The notes under the pieces: generated by a model
Told to the model about the DNA's origin: nothing
The model's input: only the letters and a program-made list of their open reading frames with translations
The model's database searches: none
In this document: piece by piece, positions 11,561 to 20,779 of the stretch
Position numbering within the stretch: position 1 is the first letter of the stretch
How the letters are laid out: the number at the start of each line of letters is the position of its first letter
Assembly: GCA_028583685.1 (NCBI GenBank)
Contig: JAMXIF010001194.1
Span: forward strand, 5,560,049-5,624,048
Origin: Petaurus breviceps papuanus
Taxonomy: Eukaryota; Chordata; Mammalia; Diprotodontia; Petauridae
DNA length: 64,000 bases
Reading direction: 5' to 3'
Program-made: the position numbers and the translations under genes

Positions 11561-11621
11561 TTTACAAAGTAGTTAATTATAGTTAAGATGGTTTATATAG
11601 CACCCACTATGTGCCAGCATA

Positions 11622-11875
11622 GGGCAGCTAGGTAGCACAGCAGATAGAGTGCTACGCCTGGAGTCAGGAAGATTCTTCTTCCTGAGTTCAAAACTGACCT
11701 CAGACACTTAGTTGTGTGACCCTGGGCAAGTCACTTAACCCAGTTTGCCCGTTTCTTCATCTATAAAATGAGCTGGAGAAGGAAATGGCAAACAATTTCA
11801 GTATCTCTGCCAAGAAAACCCCAAAATAGGGACATGAAGAGTCAAACACAACTGAAAAATGGCTAAGCAAAATAT
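11622..11875 (+). mobile_element. Mar1-type SINE with AT-rich tail
   Basis: Head 'agggcagctaggtagcacag', 'gtgaccctgggcaagtcact' and 'gagctggagaaggaaatggc' are followed by 'cacaactgaaaaatgg' and a (TA)n tail. The tail became the landing site of the SAR1A retrocopy. Short similar sequence 'ctatgtgccag'/'catgtgccagg' on the two outer sides suggests this locus sits in an older antisense L2 or CORE-SINE end. Confidence 0.85.
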
Positions 11876-11903
11876 ATATATATATATATATATAAATAAT
11901 ATA

Positions 11904-12694
11904 GGGGCGCCGTGATGTATTTCTGGCGGGTGGCTGGTGGCCTTCTTGCTGCTGTTGTGTTGGCCCAGGAGAGGGAGGCTTGGAGCCGGAGCTGCTGGAG
12001 CCGGAGCTGCCGCCCCAGGACCCCCAGGCAGGCTGATTGAACTACGATAATGTCGTTCATCTTTGAGTGGATCTACAATGGTTTCAGCAGTGTTCTGCAG
12101 TTTTTAGGACTCTATAAGAAATCTGGAAAGCTTGTGTCCTTGGGTCTGGACAATGCAGGCAAAACAACCCTTCTGCACATGCTCAAAGATGACTGATTGG
12201 GCCAGCATGTTCCAACACTACATCCAACATCCGAAGAGCTGACAATTTCTGGCATGACTTTTACAACTTTTGATCTTGGTGGACATGAGCAAGCCCGGCA
12301 GGTTTGGAAAAACTATTTACCAGCAATTAATGGGATTGTCTTCTTGGTGGACTGTGCACATCATCCTCACCTCCTGGAATCCAAAGTTGAACTCAATGCA
12401 CTAATGACAGATGAAACAATATCCAATATGCCAATCCTTATTTTGGGCAATAAAATTGACAGATCAGATGCAATCAGTGAGGAAAGACTTCGTGAGATAT
12501 TTAGGCTCTATGGACAGACCACAGGAAAGGGAAACGTGCCCCTGAGGGAGCTGAACGCCAGCCCCATGGAGGTGTTCATGTGCAGCGTGTTCAAGAGTCA
12601 GGACTGTAGGCAAGGGTTTCCGCTGGCTCTCAGTACATTGACTGATGTGGGGGCAGTGAAAATAAAGGCCTTTAACTTCTCTGGAAAAAAAAAA
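11904..12694 (+). pseudogene. SAR1A: SAR1A processed pseudogene (retrocopy)
   Basis: This is an intronless copy of SAR1A, the small GTPase that starts COPII coat assembly at ER exit sites. A GC-rich 5' UTR (11904-12049) precedes ATG at 12050. The reading matches SAR1 from residue 1: the N-terminal helix [12 protein letters not shown], the P-loop [18 protein letters not shown] of the switch II region and NKID of the guanine-specificity loop. SAR1A-type residues ([25 protein letters not shown]) separate it from SAR1B. Codon 49 is TGA (12194-12196) where SAR1 has Arg, as expected from CpG decay of CGA. The frame is shifted near the C-terminus, so the copy cannot make SAR1. AATAAA at about 12661 and a 10-A tail (12685-12694) end the copy. 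It lies in the (TA)n tail of a Mar1 SINE, with imperfect AT-rich duplications on both sides. Confidence 0.95.
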
Positions 12695-12704
12695 TATATA
12701 TATA

Positions 12705-12777
12705 TATACATAGTATCTACCATGTGCCAGGCACTGTGCTAAGTGCTTTCCAAATATTATCTTATTTAATGATGGAC
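12705..12777 (-). mobile_element. CORE-SINE or L2 end fragment
   Basis: 'accatgtgccaggcactgtg' and 'tattatcttatttaatg' are the antisense start of a CORE-SINE or L2 3' end, cut off at about 12777. Confidence 0.55.
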
Positions 12778-12779
12778 AG

Positions 12780-14000
12780 GAGTTATATGTCACAAGATTT
12801 GTCTAATGTAACCCAAATTTTATCTCTCGTTTACCTCTGGATGAAGCCTATGAAACAGGTAACATCTAAGAGTAGAATCAAAAGGACCTCCAGGGACAAC
12901 ATCTTCATGAACTCAACATACAGTGTGCTGATCCATATGGGTTTAGTTACAGAAATTGAGAGGATTATGATGGCAACTCAAGACCAGATTGTTACTACCA
13001 AAATTACAGAAAACATATCAATAAAACTGAAAAGCAACCCAAAAAACCCTAGAACCAAATCCTGTAGTATGAAAAAAGAAAGACTATCCTTAACAAACTC
13101 AGACATTTATCAAAGAAGATTATGCAATGGAATGGTAAAAATAAAATTAAAACAAAAACCCATGCAACACATGACTACAAGTTGTAAAAATTGTGCACAT
13201 TCCAAATCCTCACCAAGATATGACCTACTAGTTTTCATTAAACTACCGTGTTTCCCTGATAATAAGACACTGTCTTATTATTTTTTTTGGACAGAAAAAC
13301 ACCAGAGGGCTTATTTTCAGGGGAGGGCTTATTTTAATGAACATTGACAGCAATTTTAATAAACAGGTAAATGTGAACAAAACAATGTACCTTTATTCAA
13401 TAAGCAAATCACTGGGGAAGAACAGGATGATGTGCTCACTGCTGCAGCTCTGATTGGATGCAACTCGGAGTGCGGCGTGCATTTCACCTGGGGAGTGGGG
13501 AACGGTGCATACAGAGGGTACCGTAATGTAGCGTATAGTGCAGGGGATCACCTTCACTACAGTAGCAATCTCAATAGGGCTTATTTTCGGGGGAGGGCTT
13601 ATTTTAGAGGAATCTTACACAGTAAGGGGAGGGCTTATTTTTGGGATAGGTCTTATTATCGGGGAAACACGGTAACAGATACGAAATCCTCACACTACAA
13701 ATGGAGATTTCAAGTTATCCTTGGGAACTGAACAACTTAATATACTGGGATGAGAGCATTATCACAGACATAATTTGTATTGACAAGCAACCAGATAGGA
13801 CATTGATTCATAAACATTTAAAAACTATGTTTTAAATAGATATCACCATATTGAATACTCACAATCCCCAAACTACATAGCATGAAAAGCTTGTGGAATC
13901 TAGAGACCTGAGGGAATAAATCAAAACTGTGGGAGAATAAAATAAAATACAGAGAAACTCATAATTCTCCTTCTACCATCTTCCATGAACTTACAACTTT
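12780..14000 (+). mobile_element. Relic of a LINE with restriction-like endonuclease C-terminus
   Basis: Plus-strand conceptual reading gives KPM at 12844, then GLVTEIERIMMATQDQ ending at 12987. This resembles the 'GL..E.E....AAQDQAL.T' block downstream of the reverse transcriptase in RLE-bearing non-LTR retrotransposons (R4/Dong-like and relatives). After the inserted transposon (13246-13672) it continues with YWDESIITDIICIDKQPDR (PD at 13791-13796). It ends with EKLVESRDLRE near 13883-13915, matching 'WD..I.TD......PD' and 'EK..KY.DL..E' of the endonuclease domain. With the insertion subtracted, the spacing between blocks (about 107 codons) is close to the roughly 95 I recall for such proteins. 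The zinc-finger cysteines are not preserved. The reverse transcriptase part is missing (5'-truncated). Frames are decayed. The clade name is inferred from memory of family motifs. Confidence 0.55.
13246..13672 (+). mobile_element. 427-bp non-autonomous DNA transposon (MITE), copy 1
   Basis: It has 23-bp terminal inverted repeats: CCGTGTTTCCCTGATAATAA at the left, and at the right a mirror ending GGGGAAACACGG, with one mismatch. TA lies on each side (13244-13245 and 13673-13674), the target duplication of Tc1/mariner-like elements. Inside are repeats of 'gggagggcttatttt' near both ends and a CpG-containing middle. No transposase is encoded. It sits inside the LINE relic. Copy 2 at 31382 differs by about five substitutions and one T in a run. 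The family name is not known to me. The ends resemble MITEs common in reptiles. Confidence 0.9.
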
Positions 14001-14377
14001 TATTCACTTACAAACAAAGTAACAAAAAAAAACCACAAAGCAAAAAAATTAAATCAACAGTCATTTTAGTCATCTGGGCAATAGTCCATAGCATATTAAA
14101 CATTGAAGAATAAGAGTATGTGACCTATCCTAAGACTTTTTCTTCTGAATTAATGTGAGAACAAGCTAACAAGGATAATAATGATGGAATGGGACAAAAA
14201 TAGTCACATTTGTAATTGTGAAGCATGTTCTCATCCATTATTTCCTTATTTTTGAAGTCCTTGCACTAGAATCTCTCCAAGGTCCCTTCCTCCTCTAAAT
14301 CTATGGTCCAGTGGGCTCATCTCAGCCCTGGAATGCCAAGGAGGGATTACAGATCAGGAGGAGGCATCAAAAGGTCA
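14001..14377. other. Mostly unassigned AT-rich DNA
   Basis: A-rich sequence around 14010-14060 may still belong to the LINE relic's 3' region. The rest holds no recognised feature. Confidence 0.35.
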
Positions 14378-14512
14378 AATCAAGTCAACAAGCACTATTA
14401 AATGTTTACTATATTACAAGCACTGTACTAAGTGCTGGGGATACAAATGCAAGCAGAAAGATAATCCCTGCCTTCAAGGATCATAGATTCTAATGGTAGA
14501 AAACAGCATAGA
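14378..14512 (-). mobile_element. L2 3' end fragment
   Basis: Antisense L2 tail: 'actgtactaagtgctgggga', 'ataatccctgccttcaagga'. Confidence 0.75.
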
Positions 14513-15010
14513 AAGGGGAGCTAAAAGGGGCAACAGAGGTAACATGGTATGTAGAAAAGGGCATACAGCCCTCTGTCCAGAGAAGATCAAGCAAAAATTC
14601 AGCCCTTAGATCCAGCATCCCAAGGACAGAATTCAAGGTTCTGGTAGGAGAAGACATTGCAATACTGATTGAGTGCAGGATGCATGATATATGGGGGCAG
14701 GAAAAAAAACTCAATTATTAATTCTGATACTGAGCCCCAGATTGCTCTACCAGAACTCTAATGGAACTCTTCCTAAACAAAGTGATAAACTAAATCCTCC
14801 TCAATGGCTTAATATAACAGAAAAGTGGGTAAGAGGCCATGTTTTATGATTTGAGGGTCTCAGGGAAGTCTCTGATATCCCAATCAGAGGGACATGCTGC
14901 AGTGGTGGAGAGTACTTCTAAATGGAGTATCCCAGGGGTGGAATGAGCTTCCAGTGAAGTTTTTCATGACAAGGTGAAGAAAGTCCTATGGAAAGTCATT
15001 AGTACAGCCT
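14513..15010. other. Unique sequence
   Basis: No repeat family, exon or RNA is recognised. Confidence 0.45.
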
Positions 15011-15014
15011 AGAG

Positions 15015-15140
15015 AATAATGCAGAATGAGGAAAGGTGAAGTGATTTGTTCTAAGCTGCACAGAAAACAAAGCACAGAATTGAAATTCAAACCCATATAT
15101 CCTACCTCCAACCCACCATTCTTTCTACACCCATCTTCTT
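15015..15140 (-). mobile_element. MIR fragment
   Basis: The antisense core 'gaagtgatttgttctaagct' and 'gaaattcaaacccatatatc' are diverged. Confidence 0.5.
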
Positions 15141-15155
15141 ATAGTAGAAGGTATT

Positions 15156-15319
15156 CTTTTTTTTTTTTTTTAAAGCAATCGGGGTTAAGTAACTTGCTCA
15201 AGGTTACACGGCCAGGTGTTTCTGGGTGGGTGCTAAGTGTCTGAGCCTGGGATTCGATCTCCAGGTCTTCTCAACACTGGAGCCGGTGCTCTTACTCGCT
15301 GTGCTACCTGGTCGCCCCA
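15156..15319 (-). mobile_element. WSINE1-like SINE, 'gtgggtgctaag' variant
   Basis: The antisense variant SINE reads T-run, 'caatcggggttaagtaactt', 'gctcaaggttacacggccag', 'tttctgggtgggtgctaagt' and 'tgtgctacctggtcgcccc'. A 15-bp target duplication with one mismatch, 'atagtagaaggtatt', lies at 15141-15155 and 15320-15334. It shares its distinctive middle with the copy at 50134. Confidence 0.9.
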
Positions 15320-15320
15320 A

Positions 15321-15550
15321 TAGTGGAAGGTATTGAACTTAGAGTCAGAAAAGACCCCCATTTCAAACTCTGTGCGACTTAATAGTTCAATGAAATTGGG
15401 AAAAATTAACCTCTGAGTTTCAGTTTCCACACCTATAAAAATAATAATACAGGTAACACCTACTTCACAGGACTATGCGGAAGTTCAAAGGAGAAAATTG
15501 ACATAAGGCACTTTGTAAGCCTTCAAGTGTTGACCATTATTATTGTTGTT
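15321..15550 (+). mobile_element. CORE-SINE (MIR/THER1 type)
   Basis: 'gaacttagagtcagaaaaga', 'ctgagtttcagtttccacac', 'aggcactttgtaagcc' and a terminal ATT/GTT tract are in sense order. Confidence 0.65.
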
Positions 15551-15849
15551 GTTTTATAAGTATATTGTTACAGATTTTTAATAAGATTAAATACTTCAGC
15601 ACGAAAACAATAATATGCTTAAGAAAGTATTCATACCTTTGAAAGCATCCTGAAAGAATTCACAGAAACTGAAAAGAACATGTCCTTTCCAGCCAGAGTA
15701 TGTACATACAGAGGATCAATGCAGATATCCTGTCAATATTTCATTGATTTGTCAGGCATTGATGGCTTCAGCAGTTGATAGACTTTGTTCTCTTTATTCC
15801 AAATGTGAGGTACTAATTTAAAAGTTCTTCCTCAAATTGGAAGAATGGT
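15551..15849. other. Unique sequence
   Basis: Nothing recognised. Confidence 0.4.
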
Positions 15850-16060
15850 AGGAGTATAGTTAATAGCACTGGATGAAGACTCAAATAACCTGGGTTCTGG
15901 GCCTTTTGTTGCTTCTAACTATGAGTGTGACCTTGGGCAACTCCCCTCTTCGGATTTCAGTTTCTTCTTATGTAAAATAAAGATTGTACTAAATGGTGTT
16001 CTGATATCTTTAGCTGCAACATGCTTTGTCCTGGGATCCCTTCCAGCTCTTTGATTCCAT
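15850..16060 (+). mobile_element. CORE-SINE (MIR type)
   Basis: Core 'gtgtgaccttgggcaactcc' and 3' end 'gggatcccttccagctcttt' follow a weak head. Confidence 0.65.
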
Positions 16061-16089
16061 ATTATATATTCTTTCAAAAATAATGGATA

Positions 16090-16640
16090 AATCTATTTAT
16101 TTTTATAAGAATTTATCTCTTATTCCCCCTGCTCTTCCCAAATAGAAACTTTTTTTTTAAAGAAAAAGGAAACTCCCATATCAAAATTCATAGCCAAACA
16201 AAACAAACACAAATCCCCTCCTTGGCTATGTAAAATAATGTTATGTCTTGTTCTGCATTTTAAGTCCATCACTACTCTGGTAGGACATAGGTGGCATATT
16301 TATTTTTCATTCCTCTGGATTCATGATTTATCACTGCATTAATCATGGTTCTAGAGTCTTTCAAAGTTGTGTTTCATTTTAATGTTGTTATTTTTTAAAT
16401 TGTCCTTTTAGTTTTATTTACTTCACTATGCATCAGTTCAGAGAGGTCTTCCCAGTTTGATCCAAAATGTCCATTTCTTATGGAAAAATTATATACTATT
16501 ACATTAATTAACAATATTTTGTTTAGCCATTCCCTAATAAGTGATCACTCCTTTAGTTTCCAGCTTTTGGCTACTACAAAAATTAAAGAATTGTTATAAT
16601 ATATCCTATGTTCTAACCTTCTAAATTCTAAGGTTCCTTC
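16090..16640 (-). mobile_element. L1 3' region, antisense
   Basis: Antisense marsupial L1: 'cttcactatgcatcagttca', 'gaggtcttcccagtttgatc', 'tttagccattccctaataag', 'cttttggctactacaaaaat'. These are the reverse complement of motifs in the sense L1 at 44715-45385. Confidence 0.75.
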
Positions 16641-16947
16641 TATTTCTTATGTTCTATGAATTTCTGACTCTCAGACTTGGGGGGAGGGGAGTCCTGTGAA
16701 AGGCAATATACTCTTCTTTTAAAAGCATCAAAGTAACTTCCATTTGAAGTAAGTGCTGACAGTCTGAAAATTTTCTTCCAAAGAAATTATGAGTAGGTGA
16801 GAGCTCTACATAGTTAGAATTAAAGAATATTTATAACAATAGTAAGATCTGGGGACTCAGTGATTCCACTAGAGAATTCCTAGTTCCATTGGAATTTCAT
16901 TGGAGATGCCATCATTCCAGGTTTTACCCAGGCTTAAAACCTCAATA
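16641..16947. other. Degenerate, with a MIR 3' end
   Basis: 16615-16665 resembles a MIR 3' end ('ctaaggttccttctattt'). The remainder is unassigned. Confidence 0.4.
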
Positions 16948-17099
16948 ATCTATGATTCTTCCCTTTCCTTTATTTCCACATCTAAATAAATTCCAAGTCT
17001 TGTCAATTTTGCTTCTATAATATCTCTTTCAAAAGCTTGCTTTTCAACCCATTACAATCACCAAGTTTAGGCCTTACTTAATTCTTGTCTAAGCTATTA
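16948..17099 (+). mobile_element. L2 fragment, sense arm of an inverted pair
   Basis: L2 ORF2 sequence 'ttctataatatctctttcaa' leads to 'cttgtctaagctattaa'. It stops exactly at the centre of the L2 motif that encodes LDYCNS and is itself palindromic. Confidence 0.65.
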
Positions 17100-17590
17100 A
17101 AATAGTCTAGGCAAAAGGTGGTAAGGCATTGAGTTGGGGTGGTAGCCATTAAGAAATATTATGAAGGAAGAATCAATAGAGATTGTCAACTGATTGGATA
17201 GGGCTGGAAAGAGAGGGAAAAGTCAAAGATGATTCTGAGGTTTCAAGTGGGAATGACTAGGAGTATGATGGAACAATTGGAAATGGGGAAGTTGAGAGGA
17301 GAGGCCAGTTTTGGAGAAAGAGATGATAAATTCAATTTTGAACATATTGATTTTGAAGTACTGATGGAACATCCAAATGAAGATATCTAAGAGACATTTA
17401 GAGATGAGGGACTAGAGCTAGGAAGGGAGATAGGGGTATTAGGTTTGAAATATGAATTTGAAATATGGATTTTTCACTGGATTGAAGCATTGAATTGAAA
17501 TTGAAAACATGGGAACAAATGAAATTATCAAGGGAAAGAACAGAAAAGAAAGGACCAAGACAGAATCTTGGAGGATATATATCCCTGGTC
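17100..17590 (-). mobile_element. L2 fragment, antisense arm of an inverted pair
   Basis: It starts at the same palindromic point ('aatagtctaggcaaaagg') and reads antisense L2: 'gtcaactgattggataggg', 'gaacatattgattttgaagt', 'ggaccaagacagaatcttgg'. Its first 150 bp mirror the preceding sense arm imperfectly. Confidence 0.7.
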
Positions 17591-17639
17591 ATATCCACAA
17601 CAGCTTCCCTATATTCCAGTCATCATCTTTATCTACCCA

Positions 17640-17930
17640 ACCCTTGATACACCCTCATTCCCACCTTCAGTAGAACTTTAGATTCTGCCCTTTGAAAGCT
17701 GGATCTGATAAGTGAGTTTTCTCATTATCTTACTTGGAACCAGACCCTCACACCACTTCCTGGACTCCTCCACATGAGGTTTCCTGTACTTTAGCCATCA
17801 CTGTCTTCTCTCCTAGCTCCCCATGGAACTTCTGGTTCTACCACATGGAAGGTTAAGTTCTGATAAGCAAGTTTTTGCTTTAACCCACCCAAAACCAGAC
17901 TTCTATGCCATAGTCAGGCATCACACTTTT
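17640..17930. repeat. Two-unit tandem duplication, about 150 bp
   Basis: 'ctggatctgataagtgag' with 'ttggaaccagaccc' (17660-17755) recurs about 155 bp later as 'aagttctgataagcaag' with 'ccaaaaccagactt' (17820-17915). The units are diverged, so the duplication is old. Its family is not recognised. Confidence 0.5.
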
Positions 17931-17934
17931 ATAT

Positions 17935-18045
17935 ATTGCTTTCTTCCATTAGAATACTTGTTCTGTGAGGGCAAAGACTTTGCACTTGCATCTACAGCAC
18001 TTAGCCCACTGCCTAGCAAACAGTAAATGCTTAAACAAATTCTTG
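17935..18045 (+). mobile_element. L2 3' end
   Basis: 'ttctgtgagggcaaagactt' and 'agcacttagcccactgcctag' end in 'cagtaaatgcttaaac'. Confidence 0.7.
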
Positions 18046-18047
18046 TG

Positions 18048-18146
18048 CTCTCTCTCTTTCATATATCTATATATGTGTGTGTGTTTATATATATATATAT
18101 GTATATATATATACATATATACACATACATACACACATACATACCT
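18048..18146. repeat. CT, TA and TG microsatellite
   Basis: A (CT)n run leads into (TA)n, (TG)n and 'acatacatac' units. Confidence 0.9.
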
Positions 18147-18204
18147 GTCATTATAGTGTTGGGAAAAGGAAGCAAAGTCTTATATTTAATTAAAAAGTTC
18201 AATA

Positions 18205-18365
18205 AGTAGGATAAAACCAGGAAGGAGTGGTATCATGAAAGCTAAGGGAAGCAAGATGGGGTAAGAGGTAGGGTGGTTAGGATTCAACAGAATCAAATGC
18301 CACAGAAAAATACAAAAGGCCACTGACTTGAGCTATTCGGAAGTCACTAGTGACATCTAAGAAAA
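18205..18365 (-). mobile_element. L2 ORF2 fragment
   Basis: The antisense L2 pattern 'agaatcaaatgccacagaaa', 'aaaaggccactgacttgag' and 'gaagtcactagtgacatcta' corresponds to the RT core region. Confidence 0.55.
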
Positions 18366-18557
18366 CTTTCTCATAGTCTGTGGTTCTTGTCTTAATCTTT
18401 TCCAAAATCCAATACCTTAAAACCCTTCTCATTCTTTTAATCTTCAGTGGTTACAAATGCCATACTTGGGCCATGCATCTGTTATTCCTTACAATCATTA
18501 CGTTGCATACCTGCATCCTTTTCTGGCTATATATGTATTCTTGATAATATCCTTTAT

Positions 18558-18787
18558 GGGCACAGTGGCTAGAGCACTAGACCTGTAGTCAGGAAAACTT
18601 GAGTCCTAATGCAGCCTCAGACATTTACTAGTTATGTAACCCTGGGCAAGTCATTTGACCATGTTTGTGTCAGTTTCCTCATCTGTAAAATGAGCTGGAG
18701 AAGGAAATGGCAAACCACTCCATTATTTTTGCCAAGAAAATCCCAAATGAGGTCACAGAGAGTTGGCCACCACTGAATAACAACAAA
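18558..18787 (+). mobile_element. Mar1-type SINE, near full length
   Basis: Head 'gggcacagtggctagagcac', then 'gtaaccctgggcaagtcatt', 'aaatgagctggagaaggaaa', and tail 'agttggccaccactgaata'. Confidence 0.85.
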
Positions 18788-18879
18788 TTCCCTTTATATA
18801 TAGCTCAAACACTGGTAATATATATGTTACAGCCTAGTTACACCCACATATGTCTTTCCGTTGCTTTTTGGGTCAGCTA

Positions 18880-19030
18880 TAAATTATATGTGTCTATTTC
18901 ATCTACTTCATTTGAGTATAAGCTCCCAGAGGGTTTGCTCCATGAGCTTTGCATCTCCAGCACCAAGGACAGTGCCGTGTCCAGTTTAAGCACTAAATAA
19001 ATGTGTGTTTAATTGTGTTGAATTGAATAG
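18880..19030 (+). mobile_element. L2 3' end
   Basis: 'gagtataagctcccagaggg', 'catctccagcaccaaggaca' and a terminal 'gcactaaataaatgtgtg'. Confidence 0.7.
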
Positions 19031-19480
19031 GGACTTGGTGGCTGAGGCAATTTCCCCAATTTCAGACATTGGCCTATCTCCATGAATGACCCTGCAGGGT
19101 TGAATTTTGATGGGGCCAAGTGTTTTTAAAAAGAAGAATGAAGCCTAGGGTTTTCCAACCCCAAGGAGAAAGTATTAGTAACCAAGCCCTACTTGGCAAT
19201 ACTTCCCTTGGCTTCTCATAGAAGCTTGGTTTCCCACAAGAATGCATATGAATCACTGAATGTTGTGTAATATGTAGGTTGTGTTACTGGCACCAATAGC
19301 TTAGAACTAGACATTTTGCCTGGGTCACAGTCCCTCTTCAACACTGTCTAATACCAAAGAAGGCTTTCTTTTCAGAAAACATACCATAGTGGGATCCACA
19401 GGGCCATTCTGCTTATTCATCTAATTGTTGATTACTAAGAATTCACCCCAAACATCAAGTCTTGGCATATTTCAAATGAA
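19031..19480. other. Unique sequence
   Basis: No repeat or conserved frame is recognised. Confidence 0.45.
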
Positions 19481-19484
19481 ATAA

Positions 19485-19790
19485 AAATATTTAGAGCCTT
19501 GGACTGGATTCAGGAGACCTTTCCATCAGAAGATGTGGGTTTACCCCTGCTACTAGTTCATTGTATGGTCTTGAACAAAATGATAATACTTTTTTAAAAG
19601 AATACATTTATATTTATATAACACTTTAAGGTTTTCGAAGGGCTTTACATAAATTATATCATTTGATCCTCACAATAACCATTATGAAATAGGTACTGAA
19701 GATATTATTCCCATTTTATAGAGAGGAGAAATTGAAGCTCAGAGAAATTAAATGGTTTGTCCAAGGTTACAAAGTTAGAAATCATCAATC
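19485..19790. mobile_element. MIR fragment (+) and CORE-SINE (-), head to head
   Basis: 19485-19570 is a sense MIR head. 19595-19790 is an antisense CORE-SINE with 'ttgatcctcacaataaccat' and 'gtttgtccaaggttacaaag'. Confidence 0.55.
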
Positions 19791-19791
19791 A

Positions 19792-20038
19792 AAAAGAATT
19801 TACTAAGCCCTTACTATATACCAGGCACTGTCCTCAGTGCTAGGGATACAAAGGAAAGCAAAAACAGTGCCTTCCCTCAAGAAGCTCACGTTATGATGAA
19901 GGAAATAACAAATAAATAATATAAATAATACACACACACGAGGGAGGGAGGGAGGGAAAGACAGAGACAAAGAGACAGACAGAGAGGGGGAGAGAGAGAG
20001 AGACAGAGAGAGAAAGACACAGAGAGAGAGAGAGAGAC

Positions 20039-20069
<31 letters not shown>

Positions 20070-20240
20070 CAGAGAGACAGAGCCAGAGCAAGAGACAGAC
20101 AGAGACAGAGAGACAGAGAGAGAGAGAGGGAGGGAGGGAAAGAGACTTGATGGAAGGTAACCTAAGAGGGGGGAAGGCAATAGCAGCTGGAGGGTGGGGA
20201 GGAGCAGGAAGCCCCTTCTGAAGAAGATAGGATTTAAATA
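19792..20240 (-). mobile_element. L2 3' end interrupted by a GA array
   Basis: 'accaggcactgtcctcagtg' and 'tccctcaagaagctcacgtt' form the antisense L2 tail (19792-19929). After the GA array, 'ggcaatagcagctggagg' resumes L2 (20148-20240). Confidence 0.75.
19930..20147. repeat. (GAGACA)n / (GGGA)n purine array
   Basis: About 215 bp are almost purely G and A with regular C (GACAGAGA units). Its minus-strand frames are Ser/Leu-rich artefacts. Confidence 0.95.
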
Positions 20241-20750
20241 CAGGTCTTCCTTGACTTCAGGTCCAGTACTCTATCCAATATGAGGGTATCTCTAAGGTCC
20301 CTTCCAGATCTAAATCCTGTGAATATATCATTACTAGCAGAAGAAACTAAAGCCCAGAGACAGGGAGTAACTTGTTTCTTCTGCTATAAAATAAGGATGT
20401 TTGACTAGATAGATAATCTCTGAGATCCTGTTTGTTCTAACATGTAATTCTATATGATATAAAATCCATTATGGTGATATGCTGTTTTTCTCATTTATGT
20501 TAGCTACTTCTTGACCTTTGCCAACTCCCTGACCCTGGGAAAAAAATAGTACTAGTACTAGTAGTGATATATTCACAGTAGACTTTAGACATTATCTTAT
20601 CTAATACCCTCATTTTATAGATATCAAAACTGACATCCAGAAAAAGGAAGTGATAGACTAAGGTCAAACAGTTAGTTGGTGGCATGGCTCAGATCCAAAC
20701 TCAAGTCTTCTGACTCTTAATTTAGTGCTTTTTCTATGTCATCTAGCCTT
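20241..20750. mobile_element. MIR fragments in mixed orientation
   Basis: 20241-20280 is an antisense MIR piece. 20281-20470 holds sense 3' ends ('ctaaggtcccttccagatct'). 20570-20750 is an antisense MIR ('caaactcaagtcttctgact'). Confidence 0.5.
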
Positions 20751-20779
20751 ACTATACAACTATAACTTGCAATGCAAAT

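Noticed and set aside
12197-12742. A 181-codon frame matching most of SAR1A
   Set aside because: It is the part of the SAR1A retrocopy after the in-frame TGA. It lacks the P-loop and ends in (TA)n, so it is a pseudogene.
12724-13347. A 207-codon open frame, the longest on the plus strand
   Set aside because: It runs from an L2/CORE-SINE remnant through a LINE relic into a MITE. The joining of three unrelated repeats shows it is not a gene.
13432-13731. A frame starting MLTAAALIGCNSECGV, repeated at 31567-31839, looking like a conserved small protein
   Set aside because: Identity comes from the two copies of the non-autonomous transposon. The frames run through its inverted repeats into unrelated flanks.
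19803-20180. A 125-codon Ser/Leu-rich protein
   Set aside because: It is a translation of the purine array in antisense L2.
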